From: Candidatus Geothrix skivensis
GTDB lineage: Bacteria; Acidobacteriota; Holophagae; Holophagales; Holophagaceae
Assembly (NCBI GenBank): GCA_016721195.1
Contig: JADKIO010000008.1
Span: forward strand, 186,001-250,000
Reading direction: 5' to 3'
Length of the DNA stretch: 64,000 nucleotides
How positions within the stretch are numbered: position 1 is the stretch's first letter; every line of letters begins with the position of its first letter. The notes beneath the pieces were generated by a model that saw only the letters and a list, made by a program, of their open reading frames with translations, made no database searches and had not been told where the DNA came from. The position numbers and the translations under genes are program-made. Below are positions 30,339 to 37,870 of this stretch, in pieces.

Positions 30339-30908
30339 TCACTCGGCCTTGAGGGTTCCGAGCGCGATGGTCAGGGGCGTCAGGCTGCTGCCGTCCGCCT
30401 GCACCACGAGGGCCCTGGCGGCGGCCTGGGCGAGGGGGATCTCTCCCACGGACTGGGCCCCATTCAGCTTCAGGGCCACCCGCACCACACCCAGGCTGGG
30501 ATCCGCATCACCCACCTTCTGGAAGATGCCCACCTGCAGCTCGCCACCGGTCAGCTTGTCTTTCACGAGCCGGGGCTCGGCCCCGAGGCTGAGGGTGCCG
30601 GGATCGCCCAGGTGGGTGTTGGTGCCCAGGTTGGCCCAGGCCGCCTTGGAGCCGGCGCCCAGGTCCAGGAAGCAGGCCGCGCCCTTCACCCTGGGGCTGG
30701 CGGGGCCCCGCAGTTCCAGGATGAGCGGATCCGCGGCAGTGCCGGTGCCGCCCACCCTGGCCAGCCGCCAGCCGGCCGCAGGGGGATCCGTGTAGGTGAG
30801 GCGCGTGGCCGCGCTGGGCGGCGGGGGCGCCGGCGTGGAGGAGCCCCCTCCCCCGCCGCAGGCGGTGAGGATTCCTAGCACCAGCGAACCGATCAGCAGC
30901 TTTCTCAT
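30339..30908 (-). CDS. Lipoprotein of unknown function
   Basis: 189 residues with a lipoprotein signal (LVLGILTAC, lipid-bearing Cys 17) followed by a flexible GGGGGSSTPAPPPP linker. The remaining part is beta-rich (WRLARVGGTGTAADPLILEL, GAEPRLVKDKLTGGELQVG) and matches no family I know. It lies 9 bases after the larger S51 gene and before the smaller one, so it is part of the same operon and probably acts at the cell surface with those enzymes. Confidence 0.7.
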   Translation of the reverse strand: MRKLLIGSLVLGILTACGGGGGSSTPAPPPPSAATRLTYTDPPAAGWRLARVGGTGTAADPLILELRGPASPRVKGAACFLDLGAGSKAAWANLGTNTHLGDPGTLSLGAEPRLVKDKLTGGELQVGIFQKVGDADPSLGVVRVALKLNGAQSVGEIPLAQAAARALVVQADGSSLTPLTIALGTLKAE

Positions 30909-30917
30909 CGCGCCCCC

Positions 30918-32396
30918 CTAGAACCCGAACAGCCAGATGGACAGGTCCAGGTCATCGATCACCCCGTCGTCGTTCAGGTCCAGCGCGGCCCGGTAGTGGG
31001 CCTCCCCCGTCACGCTCAGGTAGGCCTTGGCGAACTGGGCCATGTCCAGCACATCCACGGTGCCGCTGGCATCGAGGTCCAGGCTCTTGGCCGGCACCGT
31101 CACAGTGAAGGTCCCGCCGGAGGCGAGGCCTCCGGGGGCGGTGAGCGAGACGGGACCCGTGGTGGCGCCCCTGGGCACGGTGGCCTTCACCTGGGTGCCG
31201 CCGAGGGCCGTGAAGGTCGCGGCGGTGCCGTTGAAGGCCACGGCCGACGGCCCCTCCAGGTTGGTGCCCGTGAGGGTCACCACCGTTCCCGCGGGCCCCG
31301 ATGTGGGCGACAGGGTGGTGATGCTGGGCTGGTTGCAGCCCACCACTGTTCCCACCGTGTAGTAGTCGGCGGCGGTGATGCCGTCCCCGAGGGCGCCGTT
31401 CGTGACCCTGCCGAGGTAGTAGCCGCAGGTGGGGCGGCTCGCCAGGTTGAAGGTCTGGCCCGGCGACAGCTTCCAGATCTTGAAGCCGCTGCAGGTGAGG
31501 GGCGTTCCCGCCACGCACACCTCGGGCACGCGATCGAGCAGCACCAGGTAGGCGCTCTGGCTGCCCATGACCGTGGCCAGGCCCGCCTTGTCCACCACCA
31601 GGGAGGTTTCCGTATCGATGCCGAGGCCCAGCATGGCGGAGGCCTTGCCGTCCTTCACCTGCCGGGCCACGAAGGCCATGAGGCGGCCCAGGCGGTTGTA
31701 GCCGTTCCCCCCCGGCTGCAGGTGGGGCTCGCAGAGGGTGTCGCCCAGGTTCTGCAGCCCCAGCCACCCGTAGGTGAAATGGATCTTGGAATGGTAGGGA
31801 TCACCCAGGGCCTCGGCGCTGGTGGAACTGCCCGTGGTGGCGTCGTGGATGATCGCCCCCTGGACGGCCGCCCCGGCACTGGTGCCCCCGAGCCCGCCGC
31901 CCCGCGCCAGCACGGACCGGATGGCCGTGTCCGTGGCCGTGCCCTTGATGAACTGGATGTAGTTGGCCTGGTTGCCGCCCGCGAAGAAGATGACCTCTGC
32001 ATTGGCCACGGCCTGGGCCACGGCGGGATCGTTGAAGTCAGCGACGCTGGTGCCCACGATGGATTCCACGGAGTTGACGCCGTACATGGCGAGGATGGGC
32101 GCGTTGTACCCATTGCTGCCCGAGCAGCGCAGGATGACCACGTCCAGCTTGGGGCCGCCCATGCCGGTGGCTCCGCGCACCTGGTCGATCATCCACTGGA
32201 TCGCCGGGTCCACGTCGCCGCCGCCACCGCCGATGTCGTAGGCGGGGCCGAAACAGGTGGGCGTGGCATCCACGCTGCTGCCGACCTTGTAGCGGATGGG
32301 TGTCGCGCCCAGGGGCAGCAGACCCGCCAGGACCACCGACAGCACCAGCCGAAAGAGGAACCTCCCTTTCTCTCGCTTCAGGTTGGATCTGGGCAT
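30918..32396 (-). CDS. Exported S51 cyanophycinase-family peptidase with IPT/TIG and dockerin-like domains (paralogue 2)
   Basis: 492 residues; start has GGGAAG upstream; signal peptide ends near LLPLGA. The catalytic domain (about 35-345) has VIFFAGGNQ, nucleophile Ser173 in GGTSAG and candidate His225 in CEPHLQ. An IPT/TIG beta domain follows (about 353-435: SPTSGPAGTVVTLTG). The C-terminus (437-492) carries two dockerin-type calcium loops, DLDASGTVDVLD and DLNDDGVIDDLD, joined by a short helix. This is unusual for the family, whose members normally end after the catalytic domain. No cohesin is seen in the window. Confidence 0.88.
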   Translation of the reverse strand: MPRSNLKREKGRFLFRLVLSVVLAGLLPLGATPIRYKVGSSVDATPTCFGPAYDIGGGGGDVDPAIQWMIDQVRGATGMGGPKLDVVILRCSGSNGYNAPILAMYGVNSVESIVGTSVADFNDPAVAQAVANAEVIFFAGGNQANYIQFIKGTATDTAIRSVLARGGGLGGTSAGAAVQGAIIHDATTGSSTSAEALGDPYHSKIHFTYGWLGLQNLGDTLCEPHLQPGGNGYNRLGRLMAFVARQVKDGKASAMLGLGIDTETSLVVDKAGLATVMGSQSAYLVLLDRVPEVCVAGTPLTCSGFKIWKLSPGQTFNLASRPTCGYYLGRVTNGALGDGITAADYYTVGTVVGCNQPSITTLSPTSGPAGTVVTLTGTNLEGPSAVAFNGTAATFTALGGTQVKATVPRGATTGPVSLTAPGGLASGGTFTVTVPAKSLDLDASGTVDVLDMAQFAKAYLSVTGEAHYRAALDLNDDGVIDDLDLSIWLFGF

Positions 32397-32445
32397 CGGG
32401 CCACTTCCCTGGGAAACGCGCCGTCAGTGAAGGACGCGAGATGGA

Positions 32446-34374
32446 CTACTTCGGGAGGACGGACAGGGTCTTGCGCTGGCTGGCCGCCCACCCGAGGAAG
32501 GCGCCCACCAGTACCAGGAGGACGAGGCCCGCCAGGCGGCCCGTGAAACCCGTCAGCAGCGGCGAGCCGCCACTGCTCACCAGCTTGGCGGCCACCAGGC
32601 CCGCCACTACCACGCCGGCGAGCCCTTCCCCCGCCACCAGGCCCGAGGCAGCGAGGATGCCGGGATCGCCTTCGTCGCCCAGGGTCTCCCCCCGGGCGGC
32701 GCGGCGCTGGTCCACCAGCTGGCGCACGCAGCCCCCCAGGAAGATGGCCGCCATGGAAGCCAGGGGCAGGTAGACGCCGATGGCAAACGACAGGGCCGAG
32801 ATGCCGCAGAGGATCACCGGCACCGTGATGCCCACGCCCATGAGCACCAGGGGCCAGGGCAGGTTGCCGGAGAGCACGCCCTCGATGACGGTCTTCATGA
32901 GCATGGCCTGGGGGGCCGGCAGCTCCTGGGAGCCGAAGGCGTAGACCTTCCCCAGCAGCAGCACCGTGGCCGCCACGGCCCAGCAGGCGCAGGCGGCGCC
33001 GATGAGCTGGCCCAGCTGCTGGAGGGCCGGCGTGGCCCCCACCATGGCGCCGGTCTTCAGGTCCTGGGAGATGTCACCTGCCTTGGAGGCGGCGATGGCC
33101 ACGATGGTGCCCACGGTGAGCACGGCCGCCATGGCCGCCGTGGTCTTCCAGCCCGCCACCACGAACATGGCCGACACCAGCATGAGGGTGATGAGGGTGA
33201 TGCCCGAGGTGGGCTGGGAGGACACGCCGATGAGGCCCACGATGCGGGCCGCCACCGTCACGAACAGCACGCCGCACACGCCCACGCCCAGGGCGCAGAC
33301 GAGCCGGGGCAGCAGGGTCATGCCCTGGCCGAACACACCGGGCACGAAGGCCGCCACCGCCAGCACCGCCACCAGCGCGCCCACCACCACACCGCCCGGC
33401 AGGTCGCGGTCGGTACGCTCGGGGTGGGGCGCGGTGTGGTCCTTTCGCCGCAGGAGGCCCTGGAGCACCGACAGGAAGGTGCGGGTGATGGTGGGTAGGG
33501 TCTGGAGCACCGTGTAGATCCCCGCCGCCGCCACGGCGCCGGCGCCGATGAAGCGGACATAGGCCTTCCAGATCTGCCCGTCGTTCATGTCGCGGATGAG
33601 GGCCGATGGCTCCGGGGCGACCGGGGACGCCAGCCCGGCGCCGAAATGGGCGATCATGGGGATCAGCACGAGGGAGGCCAGGGCCGCGCCGGACACGATG
33701 ACCGCCGAGCGCTTGAACCCCAGGATGTAGCCGATGCCAAGCAGGGCGGGCGCCACGGCCGTGGCCAGGTAGGCCCTGGGCAGCACCGGCAGGTAGACCC
33801 CGATTTCCGCGGGCAGCAGGTAGAAGAGGGAGATGGCCAGCTTCACGGCAAAGCCGATGCCGATGCCGTAGAAGATCCAGGTGCCGCCGGTGAGACCGGC
33901 ATAGGAAGCCCGCAGCACCTCCGCACAGGCCGCGCCTTCTGGGTAGGGCAGCTCCCCCGCCGACTGGACGATGAGCAGGCGCCGCAGGGGGATCATGGCC
34001 ATGATGCCGAACACGCCCCCCAGGAAGCACAGGGCCACCACCTGCATGAAGGGCGGCGTGATGCCCCACAGGAAGAGCGCCGGGATGGTGAAGATGGTGC
34101 CCGTGGCCAGGGAGGTGGAGGCCGAGGCCACGGTCTTCGCCATGTTGGCTTCCAGCAGCGTCCCCTTGATCCGGAGCAGCCGGAACAGGGCGATGGTGAG
34201 CACCGTGGCGGGGATGGAGGCGGAAATGGTCATCCCCACCCGCAGCCCCAGGTAGGCATTGGCCGCGCCAAAGGTCACGCCGAGGAGGATGCCCGTGGCG
34301 ATGGCCCGGAAGGTGAACTCGGCCACCGACTCCCCGCCCAGCACCGCGCCACGGCTGTCCAGCTCGCCGCTCAT
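32446..34374 (-). CDS. OPT-family oligopeptide transporter
   Basis: 642 residues, almost wholly membrane (about 14-16 helices), with OPT marks such as FGAANAYLGLRVGMTISASIP (N-half; written in parts AANAYLGLRVGM), ELPYPEGAACAEVL and SSQPTSGITLITLMLV. OPT proteins import small peptides with protons. The ATG overlaps the stop of the isoaspartyl dipeptidase gene by 4 bases (ATGA), a strong sign that it imports that enzyme's substrate. Expected cargo here is beta-Asp-Arg or other isoaspartyl dipeptides (inference). Confidence 0.92.
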   Translation of the reverse strand: MSGELDSRGAVLGGESVAEFTFRAIATGILLGVTFGAANAYLGLRVGMTISASIPATVLTIALFRLLRIKGTLLEANMAKTVASASTSLATGTIFTIPALFLWGITPPFMQVVALCFLGGVFGIMAMIPLRRLLIVQSAGELPYPEGAACAEVLRASYAGLTGGTWIFYGIGIGFAVKLAISLFYLLPAEIGVYLPVLPRAYLATAVAPALLGIGYILGFKRSAVIVSGAALASLVLIPMIAHFGAGLASPVAPEPSALIRDMNDGQIWKAYVRFIGAGAVAAAGIYTVLQTLPTITRTFLSVLQGLLRRKDHTAPHPERTDRDLPGGVVVGALVAVLAVAAFVPGVFGQGMTLLPRLVCALGVGVCGVLFVTVAARIVGLIGVSSQPTSGITLITLMLVSAMFVVAGWKTTAAMAAVLTVGTIVAIAASKAGDISQDLKTGAMVGATPALQQLGQLIGAACACWAVAATVLLLGKVYAFGSQELPAPQAMLMKTVIEGVLSGNLPWPLVLMGVGITVPVILCGISALSFAIGVYLPLASMAAIFLGGCVRQLVDQRRAARGETLGDEGDPGILAASGLVAGEGLAGVVVAGLVAAKLVSSGGSPLLTGFTGRLAGLVLLVLVGAFLGWAASQRKTLSVLPK

Positions 34375-35582
34375 ACCAGCTCCCTGACGCTCGTCCCGGG
34401 CACCCTTTCGAAGGTGCCGCGGGCCCTCAGCTCACCGTTGAGCATCAGGACGCGCCCCTTGGCGATGACCGTGTGCAGTTCCAGCGAATCGCGATCCACC
34501 AGCACCAGGTCGGCATCGTGGCCGGGCCGCAGCTCCCCCTTGCCCCGCAGCTTGAGGATGCGGGCGGGGTTGGCCGTGAAGGGCAGCAGGGCCCTGGAGA
34601 GCTCGATGCCCTCCACCTGGACCACCTCACGGAAGGCGTCGAAGAGGGACCGCATCCGGCCCACCCCCATGCCGGTGTAGGCACCGCCCCCGTCATACTC
34701 CGGCAGACTCCCTTGCCCATCGGAGGTCATGGTGACCTGCTCTGCGGGAACCCCTCCTTCCAGCAGGGCCTTGAGGGCCCTGGACGCGGGAACCTGCCGG
34801 GTCCCCGAGGCCGCTGGCGGGGCCGAGGTGGTGAGGTCCACCAGGCCCCCCGACCTGGCGTACGCACCACCCTCGGCGAGCAGGTCGGGGTTGCGGTTGA
34901 TGTGGGTGGGCAGCAGCTGGGTCATGGGGATCTCCGTCTCCTCCAGAAGCCGGCGCAGGGGGGCCAGGCCTCCGGGGCCATCGCCCATGTGGAAATGAAC
35001 CAGGCCGGCCTTGCCGGAAAGCATGCCCCCCCGGCGGGTTTCGGCCACGAGCTGGCAGAGCTGCTCATGGGTGGGCTGGGAGCTGCGGTGATCCGAGATC
35101 GCCACCTCGCCCACGCCGAGGATCTTGTCGATGATCAGCAGGTCGGACTCCACGCAGCCGGTGATGTTCACCGCGGGCACGGCGTAGGAGCCCGTGTAGA
35201 TCCAGGTGGTGATCCCCTCCTCCTCCAGGCCCCGGGCCTTGGCCAGCAACCCCACCAGGGAGCGCGTGATGCCATCGGTGCCCAGACAGCCCACCAGGGT
35301 GGTCACGCCTGCCAGAATCACTTCGCTCAGCATCAGCTCCGGCGTGCGGGTCGCGAAGCCGCCTTCGCCGCCGGCACCGAGGATGTGCACGTGCCCGTCG
35401 ATGAAACCCGGCAGGGCCAGGAGCCCGCGCCCATCGATGATCTCCAGACCTGGCAACCCCAGGGACGGCAGGGGACCGATGTGGGCGATCCTCCCTCCCG
35501 CCACGAGGAGGTCCTGCACCCCGAGGGCTTCGGGGGCATGCACATCGGCCTGCTTGATGAGGAGGAAGGCTGGGTGGGTCAT
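34371..35582 (-). CDS. iadA: Isoaspartyl (beta-aspartyl) dipeptidase
   Basis: Binuclear zinc amidohydrolase that splits beta-Asp-Xaa dipeptides. 403 residues from ATG 35582, the family N-terminus (FLLIKQADVHAPEALG). Metal ligands: His64 and His66 in GHVH, His198 in HFHMGD, His227 in PTHINRN, Asp288 in TSDGQGS. The bridging position falls in GVGEVAISDHRS, with Glu159 where the E. coli enzyme, as I recall it, has a carboxylated Lys. Substrate residues Tyr129 and Arg166 are present. No signal peptide, so cytoplasmic. Coupled to the OPT gene. Confidence 0.92.
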   Translation of the reverse strand: MTHPAFLLIKQADVHAPEALGVQDLLVAGGRIAHIGPLPSLGLPGLEIIDGRGLLALPGFIDGHVHILGAGGEGGFATRTPELMLSEVILAGVTTLVGCLGTDGITRSLVGLLAKARGLEEEGITTWIYTGSYAVPAVNITGCVESDLLIIDKILGVGEVAISDHRSSQPTHEQLCQLVAETRRGGMLSGKAGLVHFHMGDGPGGLAPLRRLLEETEIPMTQLLPTHINRNPDLLAEGGAYARSGGLVDLTTSAPPAASGTRQVPASRALKALLEGGVPAEQVTMTSDGQGSLPEYDGGGAYTGMGVGRMRSLFDAFREVVQVEGIELSRALLPFTANPARILKLRGKGELRPGHDADLVLVDRDSLELHTVIAKGRVLMLNGELRARGTFERVPGTSVRELV

Positions 35583-35637
35583 GGTGGCCTGCTGCAGAAG
35601 GGACGCTGACACGAGGTGCGGGAGCGGCCGTGTGGCG

Positions 35638-37701
35638 TCAGTGCTGTTCAAGGAGAACGGTCATCGCTTCGGCCTCGCGAATCCAGCCCAGGAAGGTCCG
35701 GAACTCGTCATAGGCCTGGGCCGGTGCCGCTTGAGGGTTCACGCGGACCTCGTAGGCCACCGTGGCCCGGACCTGCCCGCCTGCGCCCTGGGTGGACAGG
35801 GTCCAGTCGACTGAGCCGAACCGGTTGGATCGCCGGAAGGCCGGACGTTCCACCGCTCGGCTCCCCGCGGGGACCTGGAAGGTGCAGGTGGCGGCCTGAA
35901 GGCTGCCGGCGGGCGGCACCAGGGGTGTCGTGCGCTGCGCGGGCAGCGCCTCCGGAACTGACAGGGCGGAGGGCATCCCCGGAAAGGGTCGGATGGATCT
36001 CGAGGCCCCGGCTGCCGCAGCCAGCCTGCCTTCGGCCACCCAGGAGAGGGGCCCCGCGGTGGATGGCGGCGGCTGCACCTCGGCCCGGGTGACCGTCAGA
36101 CCGGGTTCGGAGCGCAGCAGGCGGCCCTGGAGTTCCCGGCCCTGGTCGCGGGGGTCCAGCGTCAAATACCGAAGACCCTCCTCGTACCGGGGGAAGCCCA
36201 GGAAGCGCGTCTCCAGGCGGAACCGGGCCGCGCCCTCATCCAGGCTCAGCTGGTACTCGAAGCCCCGCTGGTTCATGGCGGCAGGCTGGTGGGGCATCCG
36301 GAACTTCTCGCAGACCCAGGCGTCCGTGTCCACGATGAGTCCGTCGGTACCTTGGAGATCAGGGTGGATCACACCGGAGGGGAGGAGGGGCCGGGCGGGA
36401 TCCAGCCAGAGGGTGTCGTGTCCGGGTTCCTCGATCCCCAGCAGGCGGTCCGTGAACTGCCAGGCAATGGGCGCGTTGTAGTTGAAGAGGCGCACCTGGC
36501 GGTTGGTCAGCAGCGCCAGCCTGGGCCTGAGCCCGGCGTCCTTCAGCAGTTGGAAGCAGAGGATCTGCATGCCCTTCGAGTCGGTCCGCCGGGCCTTCAC
36601 CGCCTCCTCGAGGTCCTCTGGACCGGTGCGGACCCGATCCTTCTCCTCCATGTCCTCGCGCTCTTCCTCCCCGAAGAGGACCTCCCGGCTGTTGCCCACC
36701 CTTAGGGTAAGGCGCCGCAGCAGCTCCCGGGCCCTCGCCTGGGGCGGGACGGGTAGGCCCGCGAGGACTTCCTTGGCCAGGGACGCGTAGGCACTTCCTT
36801 TCCGAACGAAGTCGACGAAGCTGTCCTTCACGGACGGGTCGAGGTCCTTGAACACCCGGGAGGTGTTCATGGTGCGATCGGAGCCCGTGCCGATGCGATC
36901 CCGGGTGATCAGCTTCGGGATGGGCACGATCATCGCCCCCTTCCAGAACTCGTCGATGCCCTTGACCGCGCGATCGAAGAGCACCTTGGGCAGGTCGAAC
37001 ACCTGGAAGCGAGGCCGCTCCAGCAGCGGGGGGAGGCTGAAGGGCGGCGCCTCGAGGGCGGGGAGGTTCCTGAACCGGATGATCCGGTAGCCGTCCGCCT
37101 GACTCAGCTCGGGCTTCGGGAACCGCCCCGGCAGGAGGCTGGTCCGCCACTTGAAGGCCTCCACCAGTTCAATGGATTCGCTGAGGATCGCATAGGGCCC
37201 GCCGAGCTCCCACTCGGCGAAGGAGCCCAGGCGGCGCGGGAGGGGGCTGCTGTATTTCTTCCAGGTGCTCTCCTGCCAGCGCACCTCCACGATGCAGTCC
37301 GAGGTCACCCCCTTCGGCAGGACACGGGGCTCTGGCTCCTCCTCCCGGCCGCCGACGGCCGCCACCGGTACGAAGTCCTGGACCCGGTCGTACTCGATGG
37401 CACGACCGTCGGGGTACACGGTGCGCCCGCTGATGTGGTGGCAGTCCCGGGAAAAACGCGCCAGTTCTGCGGCGCGCTTGCCCGCCTCGCTGAACACGCG
37501 GACCCGGTAGACGGTTTCGATGAGGTTGTTGGCAAAAATGGTCCGCTTCTCCAGGACCACCGCATCCCGGTACCCCCTGGCAGCATCCTCCCGGATGGAC
37601 CAGACCTCCGCGGGGATGGGTTTCCAGTCCGAGGCCAGGCCGGGGAGCCCCAGGGTGGCCCAGAGCAGCACCGGCAGGATTCGGGGCATCAAGCGCACCA
37701 T
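35638..37701 (-). CDS. Exported DUF3857/transglutaminase-like protein, likely non-catalytic
   Basis: 687 residues. ATG 37701 has AGGGAG at good spacing; signal peptide ends near PGLAS. N-terminal DUF3857 domain (about 40-260), then a transglutaminase-like core. The usual GDCKD catalytic motif reads TDSKG here, replacing the Cys with Ser, while the later HDTLWLDPARPL and DLQGTDGLIVD parts are kept. A C-terminal beta domain resembles DUF2569/DUF3858-type tails. First gene of the minus-strand operon, 55 bases before iadA. Its role in the locus is unknown. Confidence 0.8.
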   Translation of the reverse strand: MVRLMPRILPVLLWATLGLPGLASDWKPIPAEVWSIREDAARGYRDAVVLEKRTIFANNLIETVYRVRVFSEAGKRAAELARFSRDCHHISGRTVYPDGRAIEYDRVQDFVPVAAVGGREEEPEPRVLPKGVTSDCIVEVRWQESTWKKYSSPLPRRLGSFAEWELGGPYAILSESIELVEAFKWRTSLLPGRFPKPELSQADGYRIIRFRNLPALEAPPFSLPPLLERPRFQVFDLPKVLFDRAVKGIDEFWKGAMIVPIPKLITRDRIGTGSDRTMNTSRVFKDLDPSVKDSFVDFVRKGSAYASLAKEVLAGLPVPPQARARELLRRLTLRVGNSREVLFGEEEREDMEEKDRVRTGPEDLEEAVKARRTDSKGMQILCFQLLKDAGLRPRLALLTNRQVRLFNYNAPIAWQFTDRLLGIEEPGHDTLWLDPARPLLPSGVIHPDLQGTDGLIVDTDAWVCEKFRMPHQPAAMNQRGFEYQLSLDEGAARFRLETRFLGFPRYEEGLRYLTLDPRDQGRELQGRLLRSEPGLTVTRAEVQPPPSTAGPLSWVAEGRLAAAAGASRSIRPFPGMPSALSVPEALPAQRTTPLVPPAGSLQAATCTFQVPAGSRAVERPAFRRSNRFGSVDWTLSTQGAGGQVRATVAYEVRVNPQAAPAQAYDEFRTFLGWIREAEAMTVLLEQH

Positions 37702-37800
37702 GACGGGCTCCCTGAACATTGAATAGATTCTTGCATGATGATCAAGATGCGATAGCGAAGGTCTCTTGTCAATTTTTTCTGACTCATAAAAATATCATTG

Positions 37801-37824
37801 ACTAGCAAGGCTTCTCAACTAGCA
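37801..37824. promoter_or_regulatory. ACTAGCA direct repeats between divergent operons
   Basis: Two copies of ACTAGCA start at 37801 and 37818, 17 bases apart, within the AT-rich 169-base gap between the minus-strand operon and the plus-strand TonB receptor. Spacing near 1.6 helical turns would suit a dimeric regulator, possibly the RpiR-type protein encoded at 42036 (inference). No clear -10/-35 pair was placed. Confidence 0.3.
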
Positions 37825-37870
37825 TGTTCCTAGAAACTGGAATGAACTTTTTCTTGCATAGGGGGTCCGG

